A program made the position numbers and the translations under genes. The notes under the pieces are model-generated. The model had not been told where the DNA came from. It made no database searches and worked only from the letters and a program-made list of their open reading frames with translations. DNA of 64,000 bases from Verrucomicrobiota bacterium (GTDB lineage: Bacteria; Chlamydiota; Chlamydiia; Chlamydiales; Rhabdochlamydiaceae), in NCBI GenBank assembly GCA_018240015.1, contig JAFEGJ010000001.1:178250-242249 (forward strand), given 5' to 3'. Shown here piece after piece: positions 43,390 to 51,424 of the stretch; positions within the stretch are counted from its first letter, which is position 1, and the number at the start of each line of letters is the position of its first letter.

Positions 43390-44033
43390 ACATTCTTTCG
43401 TATCAGGGCATGCCCATTGCCGAGCAGCTCAAAATCGAAGAAGAGCTGCTGCGCCATGACACACAAAACATCTGCCTCATCAACGAAGGAACACCTCCCA
43501 CCATCGTCATGGGCATCTCCGGCAAAGCCGAAGAACTCGTCGATCAAACAGCCGCTGAAAAGCAAGGCATCCCCGTCATCCGCCGCTTCAGTGGCGGAGG
43601 GACCGTGATTGTCGATGAAGAGACCATCTTCGTCACCTTCATCTTCAACACCGATGTGCATGATTTTCCGGCTTATCCCGAACCGATCCTGCGCTGGGCT
43701 GGCAATCGCTACCAAGACATCTTTGGTATCATCTCGCTTCGAGAAAATGACTTTGTGATCGGAGAAAAAAAATGTGGCGGAAACGCTCTTTACATCCGCA
43801 AAAACCGGTGGCTACTCCACACGTCCTTTTTATGGGATTACAAACCCGAAAGAATGGCGCTTTTGCATCACCCTAAGAAAACACCCACTTATCGCTCAGG
43901 CAGAAACCATGAAGAATTTTGCACGAGGCTCAGTACTCACTTTGCTCATTCGAAGAGGAAGTGGTTGGAAGCTTTCGAGGAGTCTGTAAGATCTGCTGCA
44001 AGTCCGCCGCTTGCTGCTCTACCTTGTCGTTGA
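43386..44033 (+). CDS. lplA: Lipoate-protein ligase A family protein, C-terminus possibly altered
   Basis: A 215-aa member of the LplA/LipB/BirA fold. The lipoate-binding motif is RRFSGGGTVIVDE, and GEKKCGGNALY carries the conserved ligase Lys region. It attaches scavenged lipoate to E2 or H proteins. The recognisable part ends near FCTRLSTHF; the last 25-30 residues (Ala/Ser-rich, ending LAALPCR) are encoded antisense to a reverse-strand gene that overlaps by 104 bp, suggesting that the original 3' end was replaced when the neighbouring cluster arrived. Confidence 0.8.
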   Translation: MNILSYQGMPIAEQLKIEEELLRHDTQNICLINEGTPPTIVMGISGKAEELVDQTAAEKQGIPVIRRFSGGGTVIVDEETIFVTFIFNTDVHDFPAYPEPILRWAGNRYQDIFGIISLRENDFVIGEKKCGGNALYIRKNRWLLHTSFLWDYKPERMALLHHPKKTPTYRSGRNHEEFCTRLSTHFAHSKRKWLEAFEESVRSAASPPLAALPCR

Positions 44034-44484
44034 GCTGCTGAGCGCGCTCGTTGGCTTTCTTTTTTTGCTGAACCTTCGCTTGTAATTGACCTAGCTCTTC
44101 TGCAATCTTATCATTTACTTTGCCAGACTCTCGAAGCTCGTCTTGAAGAACTTTTATCTCCTTACCTTGTTTTAACCACTCGCGAGCTTTCATGAGAATT
44201 ATGACAATGCGCTTTATCTCTTCCAGCTTTTGAGGAAGCTCTTCTGTTTTACAGTTTTCTAGATCGATCTTAAACTGTCCCAGTGTTTGACGAAGATCAA
44301 ACTCTTTATTCGATATATTATTGAGCTGCTCAACAACTGTTTTTCTAAAAAGCTCCCACTGCTCCAGTTGCCCTTGAGCCTTTGTACTCTGCTGCGTTAG
44401 CTGCTGAAAAAGCTCTTGCTGCCTTTTCGCTTCAGCTTCTCGCTCAAACCTCGGTAGAGGTAGTATCGTTTTTAAATAATTCAC
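43930..44484 (-). CDS. Coiled-coil protein (184 aa) of inclusion-membrane-like cluster
   Basis: Not recognised. Almost the whole protein is Gln/Lys/Glu-rich coiled coil (for example REAEAKRQQELFQQLTQQST, QLQAKVQQKKKANERAQQL), ending in a Ser/Thr-rich tail. The start is GTG 44484, inside the 3' end of the upstream gene (41-bp overlap), so it is probably translated by coupling. No membrane segment. Such proteins in intracellular bacteria are often secreted or act with bilobed membrane partners, but nothing here proves secretion. Confidence 0.55.
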   Translation of the reverse strand: MNYLKTILPLPRFEREAEAKRQQELFQQLTQQSTKAQGQLEQWELFRKTVVEQLNNISNKEFDLRQTLGQFKIDLENCKTEELPQKLEEIKRIVIILMKAREWLKQGKEIKVLQDELRESGKVNDKIAEELGQLQAKVQQKKKANERAQQLNDKVEQQAADLQQILQTPRKLPTTSSSNEQSEY

Positions 44485-45283
44485 GATTAACCAGTTTGAT
44501 TCCAGCTCTTATATTAGAGGGGACGTTGGATTTACGATCGGGTGTTGCTTTTTCAACCAGAGGCGTTAAATTGTCCACATTGTGGAGAAGGGTTTTCTTT
44601 GTATCGACTCCTTCTTGCACAGAAACTGAAAGATCCTGTTTTAGTTGCTGAATCTGTGCGCTTGTTTTTTCGTTCCATTGTTTCTGTTCTGATAACAGGA
44701 CTTGCAGCTGTACAACCTGCTTCATCTGTTCGGATTGATTTTGAGCTACAGTCTTACAATCACTGGCAAAATCCGTGAGTAAGCTGAGCAACTGCTCTTG
44801 CTGCTTTGAAAAATTAGAAGGCACAGAAAAGGATGCCGATTCTTTCGAAATCTTTTGATGAACGCCCACCCTTTCAGTATTCGTGGTCTGAAATTCTTCC
44901 ACATTTTCACCAAATTTGACCACGATTTCTTCGCACGATCCAATTAATGCCAGTTGCTGACTCAAATGGGTTTGCATCTCGGTGAGCTTCTCTTCTGTTT
45001 CTAAGTTTTGAGCTGAGCGTCCCCATACTCGATCGAGCAGAGCATCGGTGGCTAATGAGGCCACTTCCGAAAGATGCGCCAAATGTACGATCTGATTACT
45101 GATGGGACGACGTATCCAAAATGAAGGACCAGAAGACTTTTCTTCCGTTGGTGAAATACTTTCACCATAAGCAAACAGCTTTTGCCCCCACTTGGTAGAA
45201 AACTCACTGTCTCTGGGAGATTTCCAAGCAAACCCTACTGTGGCACATGCCAAAAACATCAGTTCTTTCACTGGAGCGGACAT
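44444..45283 (-). CDS. Coiled-coil protein, paralogue of 46906-47760 (279 aa)
   Basis: Unknown family. The N-terminal 75 residues match the protein at 46906-47760: both share G-E-x-I-S-P-x-x-E-K-S-x-G, FW-I/L-RR and SNQ at the same spacing (GESISPTEEKSSGPSFWIRR here). The rest is coiled coil, and both end with a similar PS-x-I-x-AG segment, so each copy is complete. The longer second copy has a membrane segment after the shared motif which is weak here. AGGAGGG precedes ATG 45283. It lies in a five-gene minus-strand cluster. Confidence 0.6.
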   Translation of the reverse strand: MSAPVKELMFLACATVGFAWKSPRDSEFSTKWGQKLFAYGESISPTEEKSSGPSFWIRRPISNQIVHLAHLSEVASLATDALLDRVWGRSAQNLETEEKLTEMQTHLSQQLALIGSCEEIVVKFGENVEEFQTTNTERVGVHQKISKESASFSVPSNFSKQQEQLLSLLTDFASDCKTVAQNQSEQMKQVVQLQVLLSEQKQWNEKTSAQIQQLKQDLSVSVQEGVDTKKTLLHNVDNLTPLVEKATPDRKSNVPSNIRAGIKLVNRELFKNDTTSTEV

Positions 45284-45292
45284 TTTGCCCTC

Positions 45293-46135
45293 CTAATTTT
45301 GTTGACTTCTTTTTAATGCATCAATTGCTGGCCCTAACTTAGCAACAGCTTTGTCAAGTTTATCAATAACCTTCTTCTCTTGTTCAACTAGAGGATTTAA
45401 AGTTTTTTTAATCTCCTCAATTTCCTGGAGCAACTGAGCTTTTTTGGTTATGATCTCGCGAAGATCTTTTGTCATCTCTGAAATCTTGCCAGCAACGTCT
45501 TGCTTGATTTCCTTTTCCGTTTTTTGAAGAAATTCCAAGGTCTTTGCAAACACGTCGGTCTGTGAATCATTAGCTGTTTTTAACTCAGCTGCTTTTCCTT
45601 TTAAATTGCCCCAGAGCTCAAGCATTTGAGTATTGTTTTTATAGAATTCTTGAACTTGTGTATTCCATTTCTCAAAAAACGCATTAAACCCGACGATCGT
45701 TTCTTTTTGCTTTTCATTTTGGTCATTTGCTGTGCTTAACAAGCCTTCCAAGCGCATATTCTCTGCCGTGACTTCTCTTCCACGCTGCAATTCATGACCC
45801 AAAAACAAAAAGCCCATATAGGCAATCATATAGCCTTCTAAAGATCCGCGGCTAAGTCCTAAGACAATCGACAAAACAGGAAGAACGATCGCTTTTAATT
45901 CAAAATAACCAAAAATCTTCACCGTTTGGCCGTAGATTTGGTAGAAAATGATACAGGCACTCGCCGCACAAATCATCGCCATTTGCCCTTTCAGAAAATA
46001 GGCTAAACCGCACACCGACACAGCAAATGCTAGACGCAGCCAATTCTGCTCAGCATGCTCTCTGACCTTGGCCCATTCGCCTGGAGCTTGCTTCGTAAAC
46101 GTGTCCCAATTTTCTCGTAGGGCTTGCAAATTCAT
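45293..46135 (-). CDS. Inclusion-membrane-like protein: hydrophobic N-terminal half plus coiled coil (280 aa)
   Basis: Four hydrophobic segments (about residues 32-47, 52-69, 76-95 and 101-115), with very short turns between pairs, are followed by about 160 residues of coiled coil (TEKEIKQDVAGKISEMTKD, LQEIEEIKKTLNPL). Paired hydrophobic hairpins joined to coiled coil are the hallmark of chlamydial Inc proteins, which are inserted in the inclusion membrane by type III secretion. No signal peptide is visible. The 30-bp element at 46151-46180 precedes it. The Inc assignment is by architecture only. Confidence 0.5.
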   Translation of the reverse strand: MNLQALRENWDTFTKQAPGEWAKVREHAEQNWLRLAFAVSVCGLAYFLKGQMAMICAASACIIFYQIYGQTVKIFGYFELKAIVLPVLSIVLGLSRGSLEGYMIAYMGFLFLGHELQRGREVTAENMRLEGLLSTANDQNEKQKETIVGFNAFFEKWNTQVQEFYKNNTQMLELWGNLKGKAAELKTANDSQTDVFAKTLEFLQKTEKEIKQDVAGKISEMTKDLREIITKKAQLLQEIEEIKKTLNPLVEQEKKVIDKLDKAVAKLGPAIDALKRSQQN

Positions 46136-46150
46136 ATTTTCTTAAAGGAA

Positions 46151-46180
46151 GATTAGCAGTGATTTAAAATTTTAGTCCAA
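46151..46180 (-). repeat. 30-bp repeated upstream element, copy 1
   Basis: This sequence, located directly after the stop codon of the gene above and 16 bp before ATG 46135, matches 47769-47798 at 28 of 30 bases. On the reverse strand it starts TTGGACTAAAATTTTAAATC and contains TTGGAC and TAATC, which could be -35/-10 elements (19-bp spacer). See copy 2. Confidence 0.9.
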
Positions 46181-46903
46181 CTATTTATCACCTGGACATG
46201 TACTTTCGACTTGGGAGGTTATACACGTCGCATGGAAGAGACCATCCGAATAAAAAATCGTAGGATCCGCTTTAGAACATCCTTTACAAATTTCGCCTTC
46301 GAGCGCCTTCGTCTTTTGTACAAGAAGGAAATGCGGATGAGATCCATGTTCAAAATACAGCCATTTCAATTCAGAAATTTTGTGCAATCGGTACCCTCGT
46401 AGGGCCGTCGCCATCAAGAAAAACAGCGGTTGAGAGGAAAGAACGGCAAGACTCAAGGTCACTACCATTTGAGCAACGGCCAGACCTTGTTCGACTTTTT
46501 GCTGAGTGGGCCGATCCCAACGAAGGTTGGCGATATTATCACCGCTAAAGTCACTTACAGGATCTGTTTTGGCATGTACCGTTTGGAAGTAGTCATTAAT
46601 ATATCGGACGCTAAGTACGGCTAAAACAACGAGCCCTGCACCTACACATACGGCGGCTACGATCGTGACCTGCGGAGAAAAGTAAGAAAAAGCACCAAAA
46701 GTATCCAGATGCTCTAGCCAATCCACACTCATATAACCTAGGCACCCTAGATCAATGGAAAAAAACAAAACATGGATCTGATGCGCACGTGCATAGAGTT
46801 TAGGATCGGACTGCTCGAGGGTTTCTATGGCAGCTTTAACTCCATTGTAAGAAAGGTAAATCTGATCAAAAAGACCCAGCTTCAAGAAAAATTGGATGGA
46901 CAT
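46181..46903 (-). CDS. Bilobed membrane protein with C-terminal zinc-finger-like motif (240 aa)
   Basis: Two strong hydrophobic blocks (about residues 72-100 and 143-168) flank a short polar loop, an Inc-like layout. The C-terminus has Cys206-x2-Cys209-x14-His224-x2-Cys227 (CKGCSKADP, then YSDGLFHATC), resembling half of a LIM/treble-clef zinc finger, with another Cys at 236. Such a motif is rare in bacterial housekeeping proteins and may mimic a host domain. It starts 3 bp after the upstream gene ends, with AAGG as ribosome-binding site, so both are co-transcribed. Function unknown. Confidence 0.55.
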   Translation of the reverse strand: MSIQFFLKLGLFDQIYLSYNGVKAAIETLEQSDPKLYARAHQIHVLFFSIDLGCLGYMSVDWLEHLDTFGAFSYFSPQVTIVAAVCVGAGLVVLAVLSVRYINDYFQTVHAKTDPVSDFSGDNIANLRWDRPTQQKVEQGLAVAQMVVTLSLAVLSSQPLFFLMATALRGYRLHKISELKWLYFEHGSHPHFLLVQKTKALEGEICKGCSKADPTIFYSDGLFHATCITSQVESTCPGDK

Positions 46904-46905
46904 TG

Positions 46906-47760
46906 TTAAACCTTAGTCTGTGTAAAAAGAAAGAGTGGTGTGGATAGAAAATACCCGCCTGCTTGGATACGGGATGGTAATTTAGTAGGGTGAGTGGACG
47001 TCGCGGCTTGCACCAGAATAGTTAAGTTGCTAACGCGCTTTTCTAGCCTCGTTTTTGTCTCAATTCCCTCAGAAGTGACAAGAACAAGCTCCTGCCCGAG
47101 TTGTTGCATCTTGTCATGGGTTTCATCGGCCCATTTTTTTTCTTCACCTATCTGCACGGCCATCTCAACATACACTTTGAGCATATCGGGTTGCTGTCCT
47201 GCAAGATCTCCCAGTTCCCTCGTGAGAGTTTGTAAGGAAGAGAGAAACGCTTGTTGAACTTTCGTAAAATCTATCTCACTTGAAATCTGAGATTGCTCGG
47301 ACAAAAGAACATCATAAATTTGCGATCTTTCGGTATTGGTGAGGGAGAGTTGATGAGTAACATTCTCAAATTGCGTGAGCATTCCCTGACATGACTGAGT
47401 CAAAACAAGTTTCTCATGCAATGTCAGTTCGAGTTGCTTTAGTTTTTTTTCCGTTTCTCCGTTGATAGTTCTGGGAAGAAACAAGCTAAGAATCCCCGCT
47501 CCAAAAACACAAGGGATGATTATCATAAGATCGGTTGTAAACGCGAAATTACAAACCTGATTGCTAACCCTTCGGCGTAGCCAAAAGCCTATCCCCGTAG
47601 ATTTTTCGTTATCGGGGGATATTTTTTCACCCAATTTTAGTAGGAGTTTACTGGCAATATTAAAATCAAATACTGTGACACGTTCTTTAGGTTCACTCGA
47701 AAAGCCAACAATTACTATTCCATACAGCAGTACAGTATCTTTAAGAGTTGCCCCAATCAT
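46906..47760 (-). CDS. Coiled-coil membrane protein, paralogue of 44444-45283 (284 aa)
   Basis: Unknown family, homologous along its length to the 279-aa protein in the same cluster (GEKISPDNEKSTGIGFWLRR matches). A clear membrane segment at about residues 77-96 (IIIPCVFGAGILSLFLP) is followed by coiled coil (LKQLELTLHEKLVL, MQQLGQELVLVTSEGIETK). It is the first gene of the minus-strand cluster, with the 30-bp element copy 2 directly upstream. The duplication of gene and element together points to a segmental duplication. Confidence 0.6.
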   Translation of the reverse strand: MIGATLKDTVLLYGIVIVGFSSEPKERVTVFDFNIASKLLLKLGEKISPDNEKSTGIGFWLRRRVSNQVCNFAFTTDLMIIIPCVFGAGILSLFLPRTINGETEKKLKQLELTLHEKLVLTQSCQGMLTQFENVTHQLSLTNTERSQIYDVLLSEQSQISSEIDFTKVQQAFLSSLQTLTRELGDLAGQQPDMLKVYVEMAVQIGEEKKWADETHDKMQQLGQELVLVTSEGIETKTRLEKRVSNLTILVQAATSTHPTKLPSRIQAGGYFLSTPLFLFTQTKV

Positions 47761-47768
47761 CTAAAAAA

Positions 47769-47798
47769 GATTAGCTGGGATTTAAAATTTTAGTCCAA
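47769..47798 (-). repeat. 30-bp repeated upstream element, copy 2 (candidate promoter)
   Basis: It matches 46151-46180 at 28 of 30 bases. It lies between the sdhB stop (47801-47803) and ATG 47760. On the reverse strand it offers TTGGAC (47798-47793), a 19-bp spacer and TAATCT (47773-47768). In both places the element heads a minus-strand coiled-coil gene and starts within 0-2 bp of the previous stop codon. Confidence 0.9.
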
Positions 47799-47800
47799 TC

Positions 47801-48559
47801 TTATTTGGGAAGATTGATCAGATCGTTCATCGCTTGCTTGGTGACTTCGCGTCCCATGACAGCGATCGACTCGGTGAGAGGAATCTTTTTCGGACAGACC
47901 TGGCGGCAATTCTGAGCATTGCCGCAATCAGAGACGCCGCCTTTGTCCATCAGAACATGGAGGCGCTCGGAAGCTTGATTTTTGCCGGTGGGATTGGAGT
48001 TGAAGAGACGGGCTTGAGAGATGGCCGCTGGCCCGATGAACTCAGAATGATCATTCACTTGGGGGCACGACTCAGTGCAGCATCCGCAGGTCATACAGGT
48101 AGAGAGAACATACATCATCTCCTGAACTTTGGGGCTGATCTTGGGTCCAAAACCGCTTTCATAAGAGGTGTCAACTTCGATCCATCCCCGAATTCTCTTG
48201 AGGGCTTCGAACATCGCATCGCGATCGACGACGAGATCTCGAACTAGGGGATATTTAGAAAGAGGAGCCAGGGTAATGACGGGACTTTTCGAGGAAGTGA
48301 TGATCTGATCGACAAGAGCGGTGCAGGCCTGGCGAGGACGTCCATTGATGAGCATCGAACATGAGCCGCACACTTCTTCGAGACATCCTTGCTCCCATAC
48401 GATAGGTTCGACTTTATTGTGCGAGCGGTTGATCGGAGATTTTTGGACATCGAGAAGGGCGGTGATGACGTTGTAAAAGGGTTTCTGCTCGAGCTCAAAC
48501 TCTTCCCAGTATTGCTTACCGGGAAGTCCGCGGAAGATTTTGAGAATGAACTTATTCAT
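47801..48559 (-). CDS. sdhB: Succinate dehydrogenase iron-sulfur subunit
   Basis: Electron-transfer subunit of complex II. Cys clusters are all present: 2Fe-2S (CLEEVCGSCSML, then a fourth Cys in RQAC), 4Fe-4S (CMTCGCCTESCP) and 3Fe-4S (CGNAQNCRQVCPKKIP). It is 252 aa. It is the last gene of the operon tatD-sdhC-sdhA-sdhB, with a 4-bp overlap with sdhA, the same order as C. trachomatis CT594-CT591. Confidence 0.96.
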   Translation of the reverse strand: MNKFILKIFRGLPGKQYWEEFELEQKPFYNVITALLDVQKSPINRSHNKVEPIVWEQGCLEEVCGSCSMLINGRPRQACTALVDQIITSSKSPVITLAPLSKYPLVRDLVVDRDAMFEALKRIRGWIEVDTSYESGFGPKISPKVQEMMYVLSTCMTCGCCTESCPQVNDHSEFIGPAAISQARLFNSNPTGKNQASERLHVLMDKGGVSDCGNAQNCRQVCPKKIPLTESIAVMGREVTKQAMNDLINLPK

Positions 48560-50436
48560 ATCGGTAGAACGATGTTAGAAGGAACGTTTTTGAGTTGGGG
48601 TTTGATTTTTTTGGCGTGAGCATAATCGCGGGGTATCGGATCGAGATACGGCATGTCGATCCCTCGGTAGGAAATGATGGGCTCTTCCGGGCTGTAGGTA
48701 GCGATGGTGGTTTTGAGCCACTCCTGATCGTTTCGTTTGGGGAACTCTGCTTTATAATGAGCTCCTCTAGACTCGTTGCGAAGTAGCGCGCCTTTTGTCA
48801 TCACTAAAGCGAGTTCTAACATGGGACCGAATTGATTAGCAAATGCGTAGGTCTGGTTCATGATAGACCCACGGTCATCGAGATGGATATGCTGGTACCT
48901 TTCGCGGAGTTCTTTGAGCTTGTCCATCGTTTTTTGTAGATCGGCATTATTTCTCTCAACCGTCACATAATTGATCATCCACTCCGACATCTCATCGTGG
49001 AGGCGGTGGACGTTTTCGGGGCCATCACGCGTGAGAAGATCGTGCTTGAGGGTCTCTTCTTGAGCAAGTCCCTCGGCATACATGCGGGGTGGCAGCGCGG
49101 CAAAACTAGATGCGAGGGTATCGAGATAGCGCGGCACTTCATTACCAGCGACGAGTCCGCTAAAGATGCATGAGATCAGAGAGTTAGCTCCCAGACGATT
49201 GGCACCGTGGTACTGAAACTCCGACTCTCCGACATTGAAGCATCCAGGAATATTGGTCATGTGCCTAAAACGTGTCTCTCGATCTGGTGCATCGGCAGCG
49301 GGCCAGTCGACCCAAGCTCCTCCCATCGAATAATGAACAGCGGGGAAGATTTTCATCGGTATTTTTTTCGGATCTTGCCCCGTAAATTTCTCGTAGATGT
49401 CGAGAACGGATTGCACTTTCTGCAGTTTTTCAGGTGTTAGATGTGTCAGATCCAGATAAACTTGGGATCCACCATCGATACCAAGGCCCATTTTGCAGAT
49501 GCGCAGCATCTCGCGAGAGGCAATATCGCGTGGCACGAGATTGCCAAACGCCGGATACATCTCTTCTAAGAAATACCACGGTTCGCCGGTCTTCCCGCAG
49601 GGAATCGTCTTCCCTTCCGCATCAGTGATCGTCTTCGTGGAGTCGCCCCACACCCAAATTCTTCCCCCCTCTCCGCGCGTCGACTCGGAAATAAGACGCA
49701 GCTTGTCTTCTCCAGGAATAGCCGTGGGATGGATCTGAATGAACTCGCCATTGGCGTACCACATGCCTTGCATGTAGAGCCGTCCGTTTGCGGCGCCCGT
49801 ACAAAAAGTCGAGTTGGTCGATTTTTTGAAGATGAGGCCCGGACCCCCCGTTCCAAAAACAACGGCATCGGCTTTAAGAATGTCGAGCTTGGAGTTGTAG
49901 AGATCCATGAGTACGATGCCGCGCGCCCGCCCGTCTTCATCGCGGATGAGACGTAAGAATTCGTGGTGCTCAAACTTCTCCACGAGGCCTTGAACTTCAT
50001 AGCGCCTTACTTGCTCGTCGAGCGCATAAAGCAGCTGCTGCCCCGTCGAGGCGCCGCAAAAGGCGGTCCTATTATAGAGCGTTCCGCCAAAACGACGGAA
50101 ATCGAGCGTCCCTTCCGGCGTGCGATTGAACGGGCAGCCAAACCGGTCCATCATGCGGATGATCCCCGGCGCTGCCAGGCACATTTCCAAAACGGGCGCC
50201 TGATCGGCTAAAAAGTCTCCCCCCTTGATCGTGTCGTAGGCATGGATATAAGGAGAGTCTTCTTCGCCTTTGAGGTTCATCGCAGCGTTGATGCCTCCTT
50301 GCGCGCAGACCGAGTGGGACCGTTTGACTTTTGTCACCGAAACAATTTTGACAAAGCATCCCTTCTCTGCCAGCCGCATAGCAGCGGATAGACCCGCAAG
50401 ACCACCCCCGACGACGATGACTTCTTTCTTTTTCAT
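48556..50436 (-). CDS. sdhA: Succinate dehydrogenase flavoprotein subunit
   Basis: A 626-aa catalytic subunit oxidising succinate to fumarate. The FAD-binding motif is VVGGGLAGLSAA, and His41 in RSHSVCAQGGINAA is the covalent flavin attachment site. The active-site HPTAIPGEDKLRLISESTRGEGG is conserved. Size and sequence resemble the Bacillus/Wolinella-type enzymes. It overlaps sdhB and sdhC by 4 bp each. Confidence 0.96.
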   Translation of the reverse strand: MKKKEVIVVGGGLAGLSAAMRLAEKGCFVKIVSVTKVKRSHSVCAQGGINAAMNLKGEEDSPYIHAYDTIKGGDFLADQAPVLEMCLAAPGIIRMMDRFGCPFNRTPEGTLDFRRFGGTLYNRTAFCGASTGQQLLYALDEQVRRYEVQGLVEKFEHHEFLRLIRDEDGRARGIVLMDLYNSKLDILKADAVVFGTGGPGLIFKKSTNSTFCTGAANGRLYMQGMWYANGEFIQIHPTAIPGEDKLRLISESTRGEGGRIWVWGDSTKTITDAEGKTIPCGKTGEPWYFLEEMYPAFGNLVPRDIASREMLRICKMGLGIDGGSQVYLDLTHLTPEKLQKVQSVLDIYEKFTGQDPKKIPMKIFPAVHYSMGGAWVDWPAADAPDRETRFRHMTNIPGCFNVGESEFQYHGANRLGANSLISCIFSGLVAGNEVPRYLDTLASSFAALPPRMYAEGLAQEETLKHDLLTRDGPENVHRLHDEMSEWMINYVTVERNNADLQKTMDKLKELRERYQHIHLDDRGSIMNQTYAFANQFGPMLELALVMTKGALLRNESRGAHYKAEFPKRNDQEWLKTTIATYSPEEPIISYRGIDMPYLDPIPRDYAHAKKIKPQLKNVPSNIVLPI

Positions 50437-51407
50437 GTGCGTAAATTTAGATAGTACGTTCCCCAGACAGCTGCTAGCCCTAAAAATGTCACCAGCAGCA
50501 TGAGTCCCACTGCCACCTTAACCGACCATTTTTGCGAAGCCATGTTCAACACGATTCCCCAGGTGATTAAAAATGTCCAAAGGCCATTGAATGCATGAAA
50601 GCATGCTGCGAGAACAAAAATGGTATAGAGAGCAACATAGATAGGACTCTTGAACGTATCGCGCACGGTCAAAAGCGTGGCTGTTCCAAAGTCGGGCGTA
50701 GCAGCGATGACCTCGCCTTTTGCGATCGATTTTTTTTCAAGCATCGCAACCCACTTCTGTTTTTGCTCATATTTTTGTGCCGATGTCAGCAGCATTGCCG
50801 CTTGGGAGTCATAGCTAGAAGAATCCTGAACTTTTGCAGCGACATCGACAAAGGCTTGTTCTCCGGACCGGCGCTGGAGCTCTTCTTTTTCTTTGGCAAT
50901 CGCCTCTGCATCGTAGAGCGTGCACCCGAGCCTATCTGCCACTGTATAAAGGCCTTTGTCAACGGTGACGCGGACGAAATAAGTCGAACCTGCAGACCAA
51001 GGATATTCGAGAAAACGGAACTTCACAACGTGGCCAATGAGAGCGACAGCGAGTATATAGGAGGTGATGCGCTGCCATGTATACGCATGGTTGCGGCTGT
51101 AATTTAAAGACGGCTTCGTGCCATCGCTGGGCCAAGAGTTGGGTTTTGAAGTGAAGAGATAGTGAATGCCCCATACCAAATGGATCAAGATGGGGACTCC
51201 CAGAAGAACAAGCTCGATGACATATAGATAGGGTAAGTTATGAAGCCAGTTGACGGCATTCACAAACCCTCTGGCGTTGTCTCCTAATAATAAGGCGGCT
51301 TGAGAGTTAGTGAGAAGGTGTTCCATCAAGAACAAGACGAGCCAAAGTCCCATCAAAGAGTGGAGACGGCGCCAAACAAAGGCTCTGGAGATGGCTTGAG
51401 TTGTCAT
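50433..51407 (-). CDS. sdhC: Succinate dehydrogenase cytochrome b subunit (with insertion)
   Basis: A single membrane subunit of 324 aa with five hydrophobic segments, of the type that binds two hemes (His in MEHLLTNSQAA, HLVWGIHYLF, GHVVKFRF, CFHAFNGLWT). Compared with B. subtilis SdhC (about 200 aa) it carries a polar insertion of about 110 residues (roughly 140-250, DKGLYTVADRL to KGEVIAATPDFG) between two membrane segments, probably a periplasmic or cytosolic loop. It lies 17 bp after tatD. Confidence 0.9.
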   Translation of the reverse strand: MTTQAISRAFVWRRLHSLMGLWLVLFLMEHLLTNSQAALLLGDNARGFVNAVNWLHNLPYLYVIELVLLGVPILIHLVWGIHYLFTSKPNSWPSDGTKPSLNYSRNHAYTWQRITSYILAVALIGHVVKFRFLEYPWSAGSTYFVRVTVDKGLYTVADRLGCTLYDAEAIAKEKEELQRRSGEQAFVDVAAKVQDSSSYDSQAAMLLTSAQKYEQKQKWVAMLEKKSIAKGEVIAATPDFGTATLLTVRDTFKSPIYVALYTIFVLAACFHAFNGLWTFLITWGIVLNMASQKWSVKVAVGLMLLVTFLGLAAVWGTYYLNLRT

Positions 51408-51424
51408 AAATTATCTTATTAAAC

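Noticed and set aside
43930-45283. Frameshift joining the two overlapping coiled-coil genes into one
   Set aside because: The upstream protein aligns to its true C-terminus with its paralogue at 46906-47760, so it is complete and the next gene is separate.
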